Below are positions 37,346 to 50,300 of a stretch of 64,000 nt of DNA, piece by piece (position 1 is the stretch's first letter; every line of letters starts with the position of its first letter). This DNA is from Fasciolopsis buskii (taxonomy: Eukaryota > Platyhelminthes > Trematoda > Plagiorchiida > Fasciolidae), in NCBI GenBank assembly GCA_008360955.1, contig LUCM01004215.1:310001-374000 (forward strand), written 5' to 3'. The translations under genes and the position numbers were made by a program. Under the pieces are notes generated by a model. That model had not been told where the DNA came from. It searched no databases and worked only from the letters and a program-made list of their open reading frames with translations.

Positions 37346-40300
37346 TACTAACACATGCAGGTGATTGCCCAGTCTTATACTCATGAAAATGGGAAAATCG
37401 CATCACATTTGAGCCATGAATGGCAGGGAAAACTCCTGTTTGTGCAGTATGTTTGTGATACATCGTCTCAGAGATATGTTGCATCAATTTAAACCTAACG
37501 TGGCATTATCACTGTGGGATCCGGATATTTCACGAATCAACAATAATCTAGTTGACCTCACCATTGTGTAGTACCGTCAGCCTCGTTAGTTTTAAAAACT
37601 TTGCCACCCTGGGCGCTAGGGGCCAGCAGTCATGTTCAGTTGCAAATCAGCCAGCCAGACCACGAAAAATCACTGCTCATAACTTTGTGAAAGTCAACCA
37701 ATTTTTCCTAAAACTTTTGCCAGCTTCTGGTTTCTTTTTGACACTGAATACTACCTTGGCACGTGACCGTTGGGCATTGGCAAAATGCCCTTGCTTGCAC
37801 GCTTCACGAGACGAGAAACTTTACTGAAGGTGATCAAATTAAGAGAAATGACCTGTGACTGTGCAAAATTCAATCATAGGATAGCGCTGTTATCTAGGCA
37901 TTTGTCACAAGCTAGTCCCGAGAGTTTAGTTGTCGATCTGTTTGATTCCCAACTGGTTCTTCTGTGCCTATCATTCTGGATGAAATGGTCAAACAATGCT
38001 TGAATCTGAGGCATCAGTTACGACCTGAACGCTGATGGCAAATGTCAATTCACTTCAAGATGTACACTAGCAAATTTGAACTATTCTGCCTTTTTATCAG
38101 TTGCCATGTAGATAATCCGTGCCAGATATTCTACTTTTTAAGGGTGCCTGAATCATGCTCGTGGGCAGACAAGAACCATTCACACCTAGCAGGCAAACGA
38201 GTTTAGAGCCGAGAAGCCGTAACTTAATACCCCTAACTCGAGAGCAACCGTAGCTAGTGTTAAATAATGTTAATTTAGGATTTAAATCTATCAAAGAAAA
38301 AGGCGAATGCTACCCTATGTTGACCAAAGTAACAATTCAGACTCTATGTTTACAACTGCCTGGGAATCAGTAATTTCCTTACGCACTCATATTGTTTGTT
38401 CAAAGCAAAACAATTCTTAACACGGACAACTGTTCCGCGAAAGAATTTTGCCGGGAATTGTAAATGTCGTCCAAAATCTTGTTACCCTTGCAATTTTGTT
38501 GGATTTTTCTCTAGCCAACCTAAAATGTCAACCGCTTCTTAAAGGTTGTGCCTCCGTGCCCGGTCAGGCGAGTGACTCATCCAGAACCACGAAGTTTTAT
38601 CCGGCTGGTTAATTTAAATTCCATGTTCTGTGTCGTAACTAAAACAATTTATCATGGGTTTAGTGACGCCAACTTTTACACTAGTGTGTTGGTTGTGAAA
38701 ATTGTGCGCAATCGATAATCGGACACCGTAGGAAATTTCGAATAAAATCCGATATTTTCTAACCTTGATCGCTGCGAATAATTTGTAATAAACGGATAGT
38801 CTTTTAGGAAGTGAGGATTATCGGCGTTTGTCGTGCCAGAGAATAAACAACAAATGTGAGGAAATGTGTCCAGGCATTTTGCACGCGTCTGTAAGTCGCA
38901 AATAACCACAGGGAAGTGAAAATTGTGTGATTCAAATTGTTAGAGTGCAACTGGGTTTAGTCGTTGTGAAAATGAACCCATTTAGAGCAATTCTTTTGCC
39001 AGTTACAAACAATGAGCCGCCTGTGCTACTAACCCTTCAGTCATTAAGTAAATTTAATGGCCGGAAACGTCACAATCTTTGCCAGAGATGATGACTCAGG
39101 AATTCTCAGGATTGGTATGGTCGGCTGAACTGGACACATCTAGATGTTGGACTGTGGTAAATAAAATGCCGAGGTTTAATTTGAAAGTGTAACAATCCAA
39201 ATTCAGTTAAATAGTTGAGGAACAGTTTGCTGCAATCCATAATTTTATTTGTTGTTACGTTGCTGGCATATATTTCATTAATCTCGGATAAAAGTTGGTA
39301 AAATGCCTTCGATGACCCATTTGTAGCAGTCAGACAAAATATTAGAGTGTAGAATTTTTATTCTAAAGGACAATAAAAATCCTGTGTCAAATTCGAAAAC
39401 TAATCCGCAAATTTTACTTCGAGACCTGCTTATGCAACTTTTGCAAGTGGAAGCAACGCAAGCAATTCACGAACTCCTGTAAGTGACTAGCCGGGCCTGA
39501 CTATAACCAATGACGTCCCGGGTAAGAGTTTCGAGGCTTCCCTGCTGGTCATCTGCCACCTCATGCTCTACTGTCTGCATCTGGTTTGATGCGGTCTCGC
39601 GTTCTTTGTGGCCAATAGGTTCAAAATGGTCATTTTGAATATTGGCATCTCAGTTCATATAATTGGCGAATAAAACTGCGAACGATCTGGCCTTTAGTAA
39701 GAATTCGTTGCTATTTGCAGTAGGAAATTGCATTAAAAGTATCTTGCTGCCTTTGATTTCTTACATAAATGAGAGGGTAAGCGCTCAGACGCCGCACTGG
39801 GAAATCGCAGTCTGCTCATATGTGAGACAAAAACCTGAATCTGGATTTAATTTGAACAGGACATATAGCTATCAAGGCCTGAACTAATTTGATCGATGAC
39901 GCAAAGCATATAAAACAAAGAACCAACTATTCTTTGCAGTCCGCTTCACATCCTGAAACAACGCATTTTGGGTCCTCCAATTAGAAGGAGCCTTACAGAC
40001 ATATATGCCACTCTTCTCGTTTCATGTTCAAATTGCAAGCATTGATAAAAAGACCTCGGGACGACTGCCAATTCATTAGTTTGTCGAAGCTGACATATGA
40101 TGACAAATAGAGGGGATTAAGCGGCAAACGAAACACGACAACAACAACTAGACAAACACGGGTTAGCACGCGAGGTATCATTAGCGCCTAACTGCCAATA
40201 CCTCGACGAAATGTAACAATTTCATGTTTTCTTCAGGATCTGTGAAATGAAAACGTGTCTCTCAAGCTTCACCCTTTTCGAGTATGCGCAGTCAGTTGAG

Positions 40301-43300
40301 TCAAGTCAGGGGTAATATTGATCTCTCACTGAAGATCAATATCACATGATTTATGCATATTCGGTGTGCATATCATTCTGTTTTGAAATAATATTCGGGT
40401 TATATTCCGAACGCCTAGGCATTTTTCTGCCTGTAAAGAACGTTACATAAATTAAAGCTTTTCAATTTAGCTGAATTTTTCCTAATAGTCACTTTTCATC
40501 CGTATTGTAGATGCGCATATTTATATGAAAAAATACCGTACAGATTGTATTGTGCGCATGTTCGGTGCCCAGTGGTTTCTGGCACCATCACTCCGAATGA
40601 TATCCTCATAAGCGTTCAGACCGCCTTAATGTTGTTATTCGACCAACTAATTATCTTTCTTACGGACGTAAGGAATTTCGGCAACACATTCACAAATGTG
40701 GTTTGCAAAAGCAATGAAAATGTTGAGCTACGGTTGTGCTGTCAACATGTCCACAGAGTGTTTGTGATTGATGTAGTAAATTTCCTCTTCCTAATGGAAC
40801 CTGCCTGTTTTACTCCATTGGTTTGATTTGAGACCTACATGTCATCTTGAAAATAGTGCTAATGAATACACGAATGAACTACTTGCCCCCGTTTGCCGCA
40901 TTCAAACTGAATCTAACGGTATTCCGATTGGCTGAACAAAAGATGAGATTTACAGCAAATGTTTTCTGTATTTCTTCTGATTGTGTACATACGAAGGAAG
41001 TTGATTACGTACTAGTCACTGGAACCGTAAAGCACGATGAATTTGTTTTGCATTATGACTACCAGCTTACATGTCACGATCACAGATAAATTTCCACTTA
41101 AGCAACAAACATACCTGTGTGTATAGCATGGGGTACAACGATCAGCTGAGCTTGTGAGACGAATACATGAAAACGAGAAGAAAACAAACAGAACGCCTGA
41201 CCAGCGAGTGACCGTCAAGGACACTGGTAGTGGACGAAGAACGTACGTAGACCACCTTCCACTGATACGCTCTTGGATCTATGCCAATAAGCTACCCAAA
41301 TAATTTTGACATACGATCAAAAATGGGAATAACGCTGATTTGCCGGGTCAGTGCTTCAGAAAACACAATATGCACTTTTCGAAAATATGCACCTCAAAGA
41401 TATCAACAAGGGGAGAACAATTTTCTCGAATTCACTCCATTTGACAATCTGTACACTGTGTCAATTTATTTTAGTACCTGCTAACTGGCCCCCGTTGAGG
41501 TGCATCATCTTGACTATAAAGTGGGACGCATTTAGTCATCGTGTTTTTGTTTTACATGAACTACACCAGAATTTCCTGTTGGAACGACATGGTTAAATAT
41601 TCGGGTTTTTTCTGCAAATCCCGAGGTATGAAAGCAGCGAAATAGGGATTGATTTTAATGAACCGGTTTCCGTTACCTTGGCTAACCTTTCTCAGGGCAG
41701 TTTTATAATCGGCAAACCGGGTCAACAGATGACTTTTCAACGGGGACTGAGAAGTAGAACGAACTAAGGTAATGCAGATGTCCCAGTTTTTCGTGTTTGA
41801 GGTCCGGAAGGCCCGTCAATCAACTAGCTGGAGACATTGAAGGATAGGGTAGCGAACTGTGAAAGGTGGCGATAGTGTTCTTGTTTTCGCCGAATTAGAA
41901 AAACTGTAAAGTGCATATGTACAGTTAGGCTGTACTCCATGTGCTGGCAGTTAAGGTAGTCTTTTATTTTCTTGCCTGTGAAGGTCCACTCCCTGTTCCG
42001 CTTACAAATTTATCCTTTTTATGGCAACTTGTAACTCGGGGGAAAGCTACAGTCAATGGGGCTTGCCCGGCTACTTAAATCAGTAATTTTGATGATGATC
42101 TTGTAAACCTGCCTTGTGAAAGGTTACCCAAGTTGCTTTCCTTATGTTAAAAACTTCAAATAAAAGATGACATGACGTCGTTTTTCTGATGCAGTTCAAA
42201 ATACATTCGATTCTGGTATAATAAACCGGTGTTTTGTTTTGTATCGAACACTAAGACTATTCAGATTATATCAAAAATTAGTACGTACATTCTGTTCACC
42301 AAGCCATACCATAAATAACGTCTCGAGGGTCGATAAACTATCAATAAATCCGTGTGAGAAGCCATTTTGTCGTGGCATACATTCTGAAAGGATATATCAG
42401 CGCTCTGAGGTAGCATTCTGAACAACCGTTCGACACTCAGTTGCTGCAACTGTACAGAAACTGAGATCAGATTTCAACCTCCGGTCAGTGGCTATAAGGT
42501 AAATAAAATCAGTTATCTTTTCTTTGTCAGATTGCAAATGATAAGTGCATTTCCGTTACAGCTGTAGAAGTTATTTGAAACGGAATAATGTTCAGTCGTC
42601 CGAAAGACTATTCTAATGTGTCACTGTTATGTCAGCTTCCGAATCTCGTTTGTACATTGCCCCGAAAATGGCACCACTACCGGGATACAAAATTGCAAGT
42701 CTTCACAGGCCAGATTAGAAGCTTGTTTTGTTTATCAAATACTAAAGCTAGAATGACGTAAATGAACTAGTTCTGAAGTCATTTCACATATTATCGCATA
42801 CGTGGTACAATTTCAGAGTTGTAGTGATGAAAGAATTACGCTACAAATGTTGGTACTGTGTTTAACAAGTAGGGACATAAAAGTTCCTATAAAACCAGTG
42901 GCAACACATTATGGGTGAGTTACGGTTTGCCCAGAAGTGAAATCCAGGCACGAAAAAGTGATGTGAACGAAGGAAAGAGTGGAAACAGAGTGACTGGGCA
43001 ACAGATGTTCGTGGGAGTTAGCGTGAACACTTGTCACAGATGCAAAAGTAGGGGCTGTTCACACCGTATCACACTGCGTGTGCATTTCTTTCTTCACCAC
43101 TACTGAGTTTAAATGCCGTAAATTGTCTTCGTTATGGAATCCGATCAAATAAGATCCACTCCCCTGGTTGTCCATAAAAACTGACCGCATGCGAATGTGT
43201 CACGTTGGTCAAATTAAGCCCGGCAAGTCCATAGCTTGAATAGCATGCACGGGAAAACGAAGGCACGCATTGATTGGGTTACTGATTGTATCGTATAGTG

Positions 43301-45246
43301 GATAAGCAGGATGGGATAACACGGATCACTCACCGTCTGTCCATAGCCGAGTAGTTGTTCCGATGGTGTAGGGGTTAGACAAGGAGCCATAAATCATGGT
43401 CTGAAATGAAGCGATGTATGAAGCAGTGAATGGGTAGTGGATTCGTGTACTACAAGTTTGCTTATGTATGAAATATGCAGATCCGACATCACTTAGTTTG
43501 AACAAAACACTTAACTTTAAGGTGGAATACCCAGTCACAACACGCTGCTATGAACGTGTGAGCACACGGTTTTTCAACTCGCTGCAAGAGGTTGTTAAGA
43601 TCAGTCTGCGTGTTTCTTCCGAGTCCTTATGATCCCACCTATCAACCAAATGTTGAATGATTGCTCCAGTGACAACCTTGATTGATCCATTACCAAAAGT
43701 GAACGAGATATGTTCAAAAGTTTCATGAGATAGGCTTAGTCACATGTAAAATAAATTATTATAGGATCAGTATATAAACTGTATTGCGGATAACTGAACT
43801 GGATGATAAATACAAACTGCACATTTGAAAATTCTCTGTAAACTAAAAACCTACTGGGCAAGCTTGTGTTTCATCTCTTGGTTGATTATTTCTTTACTAG
43901 GCCGGAAAATTAACCAGAATTTCCCCTAGGAGAATAAAGTAACTCGAGGACGTGCATACCACCCACACAACGAAATACTCAAATAATCGACTTTAATTGA
44001 TTAGTACCCCTTCGTTGCAGAAGGAAAACAAGTTGTCAGACTGCAAACTGGCATACTTGTTCCAAAGATCAGCGGATACATCCCAGCAAATTACAATTCG
44101 TTTGTTTTACTGGCAAATCTCACACAGTGAATCACGTTCTGGATGCGGTTTTGCAAACAGTTGCATTCGGATTAGTCCTAACTTACTGGTTTACAATTAT
44201 TCTCGACTGATAGTTTGTCATTTCCGTAACAAACTTCCAGCCCAACAGAAATTACATCGGACGGTGAGTGATTTACTACGGTGGTTTGACAACATCAGCC
44301 GCGTTACTATCGCTTGCGAAGTGTTGGCCAACGAATAGTAACTGTATATACAGAAATGGTTCTGTGAAGCTCGATCGTCAGCTTCTTTGAACCCCAGTTG
44401 GACGAACAGTGATCAGTTGAGCAGCTCGAATGAGGCGACTTTCCCTATTGTGACACATTCAGTGTACTTGGTCTTGATGATTCAATCTAGATAATCCCTT
44501 GGATTTATAATCCCTGAAATGATACTATCCCGGGGAAAGCAAAGAAAAAAACCGGATAAAATTTGTCGAAAATCCAATTCATCTAAGTTTCCCGGCTTTT
44601 CTTAAGTGTCTAAACTGTAAACTGAGTTTTTTAAAATGTCATTCGATTCACTTAACAGGTATCTGATAATAGCCGAAGAAGCAGGTGTTTGTACAACAAT
44701 CACCGGCAATGCCATCAATCTTTATCGAATGAGCAATAATACCAGATCAAAGAAAATAGGTTAAAGAAGGTAACCAGAGAATCTGGGGGACCACTGATCT
44801 ATCCAAGACTGTACATAGCAAATTACGACGTAGTTTAGTTAGCTAATTTCGATGACCCATGTCTTTGATTGAAACAATAAAGGTAGATATAAGTCGCCAA
44901 CTGGAAGTTAAGGCCATTACGGAGATAGGTTTTTACTGAAGAACATGAGGTGTTTAGTCCACATGGATTGTCGCCCTTCCTCCTTCGGCACTGTGAGGAA
45001 GCTTTAAAATCGGGGTGAGTCATAAATTCAGACCACTTTTTCCTTGTCCTAGAAGTAGACAGAATAGCTGGTTCCCCACGCATTTTTCTGGCTTGCGGAT
45101 GATCAAGTGTTTAGCCGGTTTGTCAGTCACCTAAGTGCAAACGAGGTTGCCGGAAAGTCCAGTTTCCCGGGCATGATCCATCCTCACTGTCACGTGGCTC
45201 ATCGGATCGAAACATCAGACAGTTTGTTGTCTGATATATAGAATAT
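37346..45246. other. Non-genic stretch
   Basis: No element or gene is supported. The longest frame (plus 43997-44338) could be trimmed to a GCAG..GTGAGT exon-like piece at 44020-44262, but there is no partner exon or recognisable motif. Confidence 0.45.
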
Positions 45247-45532
45247 GAGGATAATATCCCAATTCTAAGTGGAGATCGAGTTAAATTGCAAGTATTTCTC
45301 GGCTGTCTGGATGACGTCGTAACCTCATGCATTATGGTCCTTAGAGTTGTAAAATATTGTCGTAGAACTGGATTGGTTCGAAACCGAACCCTGCTTTGGC
45401 AAGTGAAGAATTGATTAGAGCAGCTACTTCTAATTACGTGGGTGGCTGTACCTCATCAGGTAGTGGTGCACCGGGTGAAGTACCTTGGCTCCTAAAGAAG
45501 GCTGAACTGACATTCTCCGAATGTGAGGTATA
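45247..45532 (+). repeat. Unclassified dispersed repeat, copy B
   Basis: Partner of copy A in opposite orientation 12 kb away. It carries GTATTTCTCGGCTGTCTGG, GCATTATGGTCCTTAGAG, ACTTCTAATTACGTGGGTGG then CTGTACCTCATCAGG, and CTGACATTCTCCGA. No terminal repeats or target duplications are evident. Confidence 0.65.
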
Positions 45533-46692
45533 TGCGACTTCCGAGGGGTATCAGATTATTAATCAACGGTAGGAGCTTTGCTGCCACCGTAAGAATGGCC
45601 CTGCCATACTTTGAGGATAGAAGTACGAATAGTTTCGTCGTTAGCAGATCGTTGCCTGCTTGGTACTGCTGGAGCCCATTGAGAGGATTTCATCAGTAGC
45701 TTCGATGTCATATAAAGCTTACTGGATCACTGGGTCAGTCTCTAGTAAAGGTACTGAATGTGACTAGTTCAGGTGCTTAAGAACATGAGACGCTCATTTC
45801 CGCAGTTTGCTTGTCTCATTACATACCGTTCTCCGAGGCGTGTCCGGGTTGGATAAAGGGTTAAAGTGGACAGTGCCTTACGCGCCGAAGAGGTACGGAG
45901 TCTCTAATCAACGGAATGTCTTGACTGGGTCGAGTGAGATTATCGGGTTGACGTCCTTGAAACCCTATAACGAGATGGCTCGAGGCGTCAAGTGATATGG
46001 GTGTCCGGAGTTTTCGAGCGCTTTCAGTGTTTCTGTAGGGTTTTCCTTTCACTAATCTTCCTCTCTCGGAGGCAGTAACCAAAAGCAGAGCATAGTAATT
46101 CAAGCTCATTCATTTTAAAATTGAAAGGAAATATTAGCTTCACATGCAATATATCATGCTCACTGTGCTATCATCCGTGTACCGCATGCTATCTTCATCC
46201 CTCAACTTTCCTTTCGCTCCGTGCTAGCGTCTTAATATTAAACACTTGGTCTAACTTGATTTCACGGAGTACAAATCATTTTACCGCGTATATTCCCCGC
46301 TTAAATATTCTGTGCCCTTAAGCCTGTGAATCAACTGGTCGGTTAGCTTTATTGACAAAAAATGTGGCATTTCTAGGGCAGCCGATTAGGAAATACTATT
46401 TCCTAAACAACATACTCGTCACGAACCAAGTATTGTCTTTTTGGTTAGAACAGACACGATATTGTTTATTGCGCAACTTACACTATTTAGTCACGTGCAC
46501 TATTCGCTGTTAGTTCCACTGAGCACGGGGCGCAGCAAACTGCTGAATTATCCATCTCACACGTCTAATATTCTTCACTTTTTTGCAAGTTCTGACACAG
46601 TTGTTCAGTTTGGTGAACTGTCTAATATCATCATTAATGGGGGGGAAGCACGAGTGTGATTGATTCTCACATTTTACAGTTAAGATTAAATA
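45533..46692. other. Sequence upstream of the coiled-coil gene
   Basis: No TATA-like or other promoter element is convincing. Any untranslated first exon or promoter of the downstream gene could lie here or further away. Confidence 0.4.
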
Positions 46693-46758
46693 CCTATTTC
46701 TCAACTTCTCTTTACTTTTCCAGCCTGCTGAAATTCACCTCGCTCCATTGTCGTGTTC
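46693..46758 (+). promoter_or_regulatory. Splice acceptor and 5' UTR just upstream of the start codon
   Basis: A pyrimidine tract (TTCTCTTTACTTTTCCAG) ends with AG at 46722-46723. The 35 bases from there to the ATG contain an in-frame stop, so translation must start at 46759. The acceptor is therefore either the 3' end of an intron after an untranslated first exon, or a spliced-leader trans-splice site. Trans-splicing is common in flatworms, but which case applies is inference. Confidence 0.5.
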
Positions 46759-47385
46759 ATGGCTTCCATAAAAACCTCCTCACCAATCCCTCATGTAAAT
46801 GGACTGAAGTACCCAATAGGACAAAGCGTGAATGTCGTGAACTATCAACCCCATCGATCTCGTCACCTAAACGAACAGACTCACGGGCACATGACAGCGG
46901 GGGTGGTCGTCGATGTGGACGAGGATAATCTAACCGATTCCGACATTGACAGTTTGGGCACAGACAGATCAATGCTTTTGCCGGATTATCGATTGCCCGT
47001 GACCCAAGCGGAGCCGAAAGTTAACAATGATGATAGTCTCATGCAGTGGCTTATCCAACAGTTTCAACAAAATGACCTTGAAGCAGCACAGCAGTCCCCA
47101 GATGAGAAGCAAGAGTTCGAGGAAATTTCTCGAAATGCCAGTACTCCAATTCCGAATGGCGATATAATACCTACCACAGGTTCTCCCGAACTCAACGAGA
47201 GGGTACAGGGAAATGAGACTGTTGATCGTTGGGCCAAAAATTATTCGCGCTTAGGCAGAATTAGACCAGCGAATGGGTTGCACTACCCTCGAATGCCAAG
47301 ATCTCGCGAAGCAAGTCTGCGACGAAAAACAAAAAATCCGGTGGATTCTGTAAACCAGTTATTGGAAGAAATCAATCGAAAAGCT
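46759..47385 (+). CDS. Exon 1 (coding part) of the coiled-coil protein gene
   Basis: The start is the ATG at 46759. It has G at +4 and no earlier ATG after the acceptor at 46722-46723, and an in-frame TGA at 46729-46731 lies between acceptor and ATG. An upstream GTG in the same frame is not needed. The exon encodes 209 residues beginning MASIKTSS. It is Gln/Asn/Asp-rich with an acidic block (DVDEDNLTDSDID) and ends in a helical stretch, NQLLEEINRKA. The reading frame runs on past the donor AAAGCT|GTAAGT at 47386 as far as 47445, but the exon 2 match argues for splicing here. An uninterrupted 230-codon frame is well beyond what chance gives at this base composition. Confidence 0.78.
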
Positions 47386-50300
47386 GTAAGTCTGAAAAAA
47401 GGAAATAAAACTAAATCTTTGAGTTATAACATTCAGGGGTTGTGAAAATGCTTAGAAGAGATAAACATATTAGAGGTTTCAGTAACACTTGTGATAACAC
47501 TATCACGGGGATTGGATGCTGGTGACACCATATTAGTATGCAACACAGTATAATAGAACGATGAATTGACCAAGCGAGAACGGTGTTTTTAAACTCACCA
47601 ATACTATACTTCCTATTAGCAAGCCCTGAAGTCGGAGCTACAGGTTCCCACATAAGATCAGGTACTTTAAACCTTAACCAATCTAAGAGTTGCGATGTAC
47701 CAAACGGTTCATTGATGTGAATCATTATTCAGTCGGACGTCGATTCAGTTTGGAGTTAAACATGTGCTGTTTGAAAGGATTTTGTCAGCGAAAAATGGTC
47801 TTGCCTTGTTTCTGATTAATTGAAACAGGACCGCTGTCATGAATGCTGAGAAATATAGACCTAATTAAGGTTAGTGGAATTGTAATGGCTTGTCGAGCAA
47901 CTGCCACTACAATAATGTTGGCTTCTGACAGTTGATTTTAAGTGAATGCTTTTGACATAACCACATGCTTTGCGAAGTCATCAGAGTGTGAGTGATAATA
48001 TCCTTCAATCTGATGTCCAGAAGTAAAAAATTTTCCGCCTATATACAAACGCTTGAAACGGTGAGGTCCCGCTCGATAAACATAGACTAGAACTGAAGTG
48101 GATAAGTTCGTAAAATGACAACTTTGAATGACACTCTTCATTATTGAAATGATAAATTTTCATGCGCAGTATCAAGCAATGCAATCAACTGTCCTCCGTT
48201 TTCCTGTTCGTCGATTATGGACACAGATACTGACGATAAAATTGTATCACCGCCATAGAAGGCAGTTTTCTTTCGTGCAATGTATATTGCATGAATTCTG
48301 TGGAATGCAAATATCTCATAGTCCTTTGGGTTTACAGGGCTATAATAAAACTAGGAACCATAATCCTAGGACCTGGACTAACATAGATTCACACAGGGGC
48401 TCATCAAGGCAGACGAGGTAAAGGTCCCATTGTCGGCCAGTTGCCGGCTAGCACTATAGTAACCGGCAGCTTAAGGACAAACATTTACTCCATCCCGTTG
48501 TACATCTTCACATTTGACGTTTATCAATATCCATGACGCCCAAGAACAGTTTAAGATGAGATGATCTAAAGATCAAAAGTTGTTTGTATTCGACTTTCTG
48601 TAGCTTTGGACGGAAGGCCACCCGACATTGTGGATATGTGGTTCATACACACACACACTCGCACGCAGGCAGCCCATTATTGTAAGATCAGCAATACCTT
48701 TGAGAAGTTCTACTTTCACCTGGGACAAAAACTACAACGACAAAAATTAATTCATTTATAATGGATGGGAGCTACGGATTTCGCATGTGGAAATACGGGA
48801 AGTTGCCCTTTATGTCACTTGTAATCCAAAGGTTGAACGTGTTTTACGTATAGTGAACTAAGGTAGACGGGACTAATAAGATTGAACAATTTCTTTTAGC
48901 TTTCCATTTCCCATAACTAAGGAGCTGGGGTAGTTTCGAAAAAGTTTCCAGGTACAAGATGTTGACTGTAGGAGGATAAAACTGGTTCTGAATGCAGCTG
49001 TTCAAACAAAAAGAATGTGAAATATCAGCATACGAATAAAAACAAAGTCCATGTCATAATTTCTTCCAGTTTCGACTGTCAACCAATTGGACAGCAAGGT
49101 TATCGAGCTGTGTCCTACCTTTTACACGAGCTCAAACAATGCGCACATATATGATCATTCACGAACATGCGACCTAGCAAAATCCAGGGACAAATTCACA
49201 CAATACTTGTTGGATATGTGACCTTTGGCCAACATTTCCGGTAGAATAGAAGCTATACTCGGTTTAATGAATAATTTCAGTAGCGATCATTGGTAATCCA
49301 GTCATTTCGGTTTACATTTGGAGCTGAAATCAGCACAAATGTTTTTACACTATGTGGACACGGTTGGCTACGTTAAGTGAATAAGTAATCGTTATTTTCA
49401 TGTCGAGTCGATGACCTACACGTTCAGTGTGCACAGGCGGTTCAGTTGTTCTCTGTGCGTATGGTCATGCCTTATCAATTTGCGCATTCAGGTGTTAAGC
49501 AAAAACACTGTCAAGTCCGTCCTGTGAAAAGGTAATGTTCTGTTCCTAAAACCCAGTAGTCGACAGAACAATCCTGTGGAAAAGTGGAGGAAAAAAATGA
49601 ACGAAGTTTGAAAATAACCATGACCGCTGTATTATGCCTTACACCCCCTGTGCACAGGAATGCCTCAAGTGTGAGAATGATCGCATCAAACATGAACTGG
49701 AGAAGGCGACCAGTATCATTGGGGTTTTAAAACAAGCTCACAACCAGAAAACATATCACCCCGAGCGCTGGGCCACAAGCACTGCAGCTTTGTCAATGCA
49801 GTCTAGATACGAAACCGGCTGGGGAAAACCAAATCCAGTTGTGCGAGTAAAACGGCTGAACAATACGAAAATGAACAGCACACACTGCTTGCTCACTCGG
49901 TCTGCATTCCCAGACACAAACATGGACAGTTTAGACCGAGCAGTGAATCGACTGTCTGAAGTCCGGGTAAGTAATCATTGCTTGTTTATACTTTTGTTCT
50001 GCATTTTGCATTGATCGGATGCACGACAGTTATCGTTCGATGGTCTGAAAAGTACTCATTTTCAGGTTTCGCGCATTTCAGCGATTAACAAACTAGCGAT
50101 GAAAGCTCCTAGTACTTAGCACTGCTTCCGAAAAGTTCGTCGAATATTAAATTTTGACAGTGGCGAAAAAAGATTTCTTGACGCATCTCTCGGCATGCAC
50201 CATTACTACCATAATTATTATTATGATGTTGAAGAACAAAACAGAATGTGAGAAGCAAAAATAAACGGCTTATATTCAAATGTGCCCGCGAAAACGTAAG

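Noticed and set aside
43997..44338. 113-codon frame that can be trimmed to GCAG..GTGAGT borders
   Set aside because: No partner exon, no recognisable motif, and single donor/acceptor pairs are common by chance.
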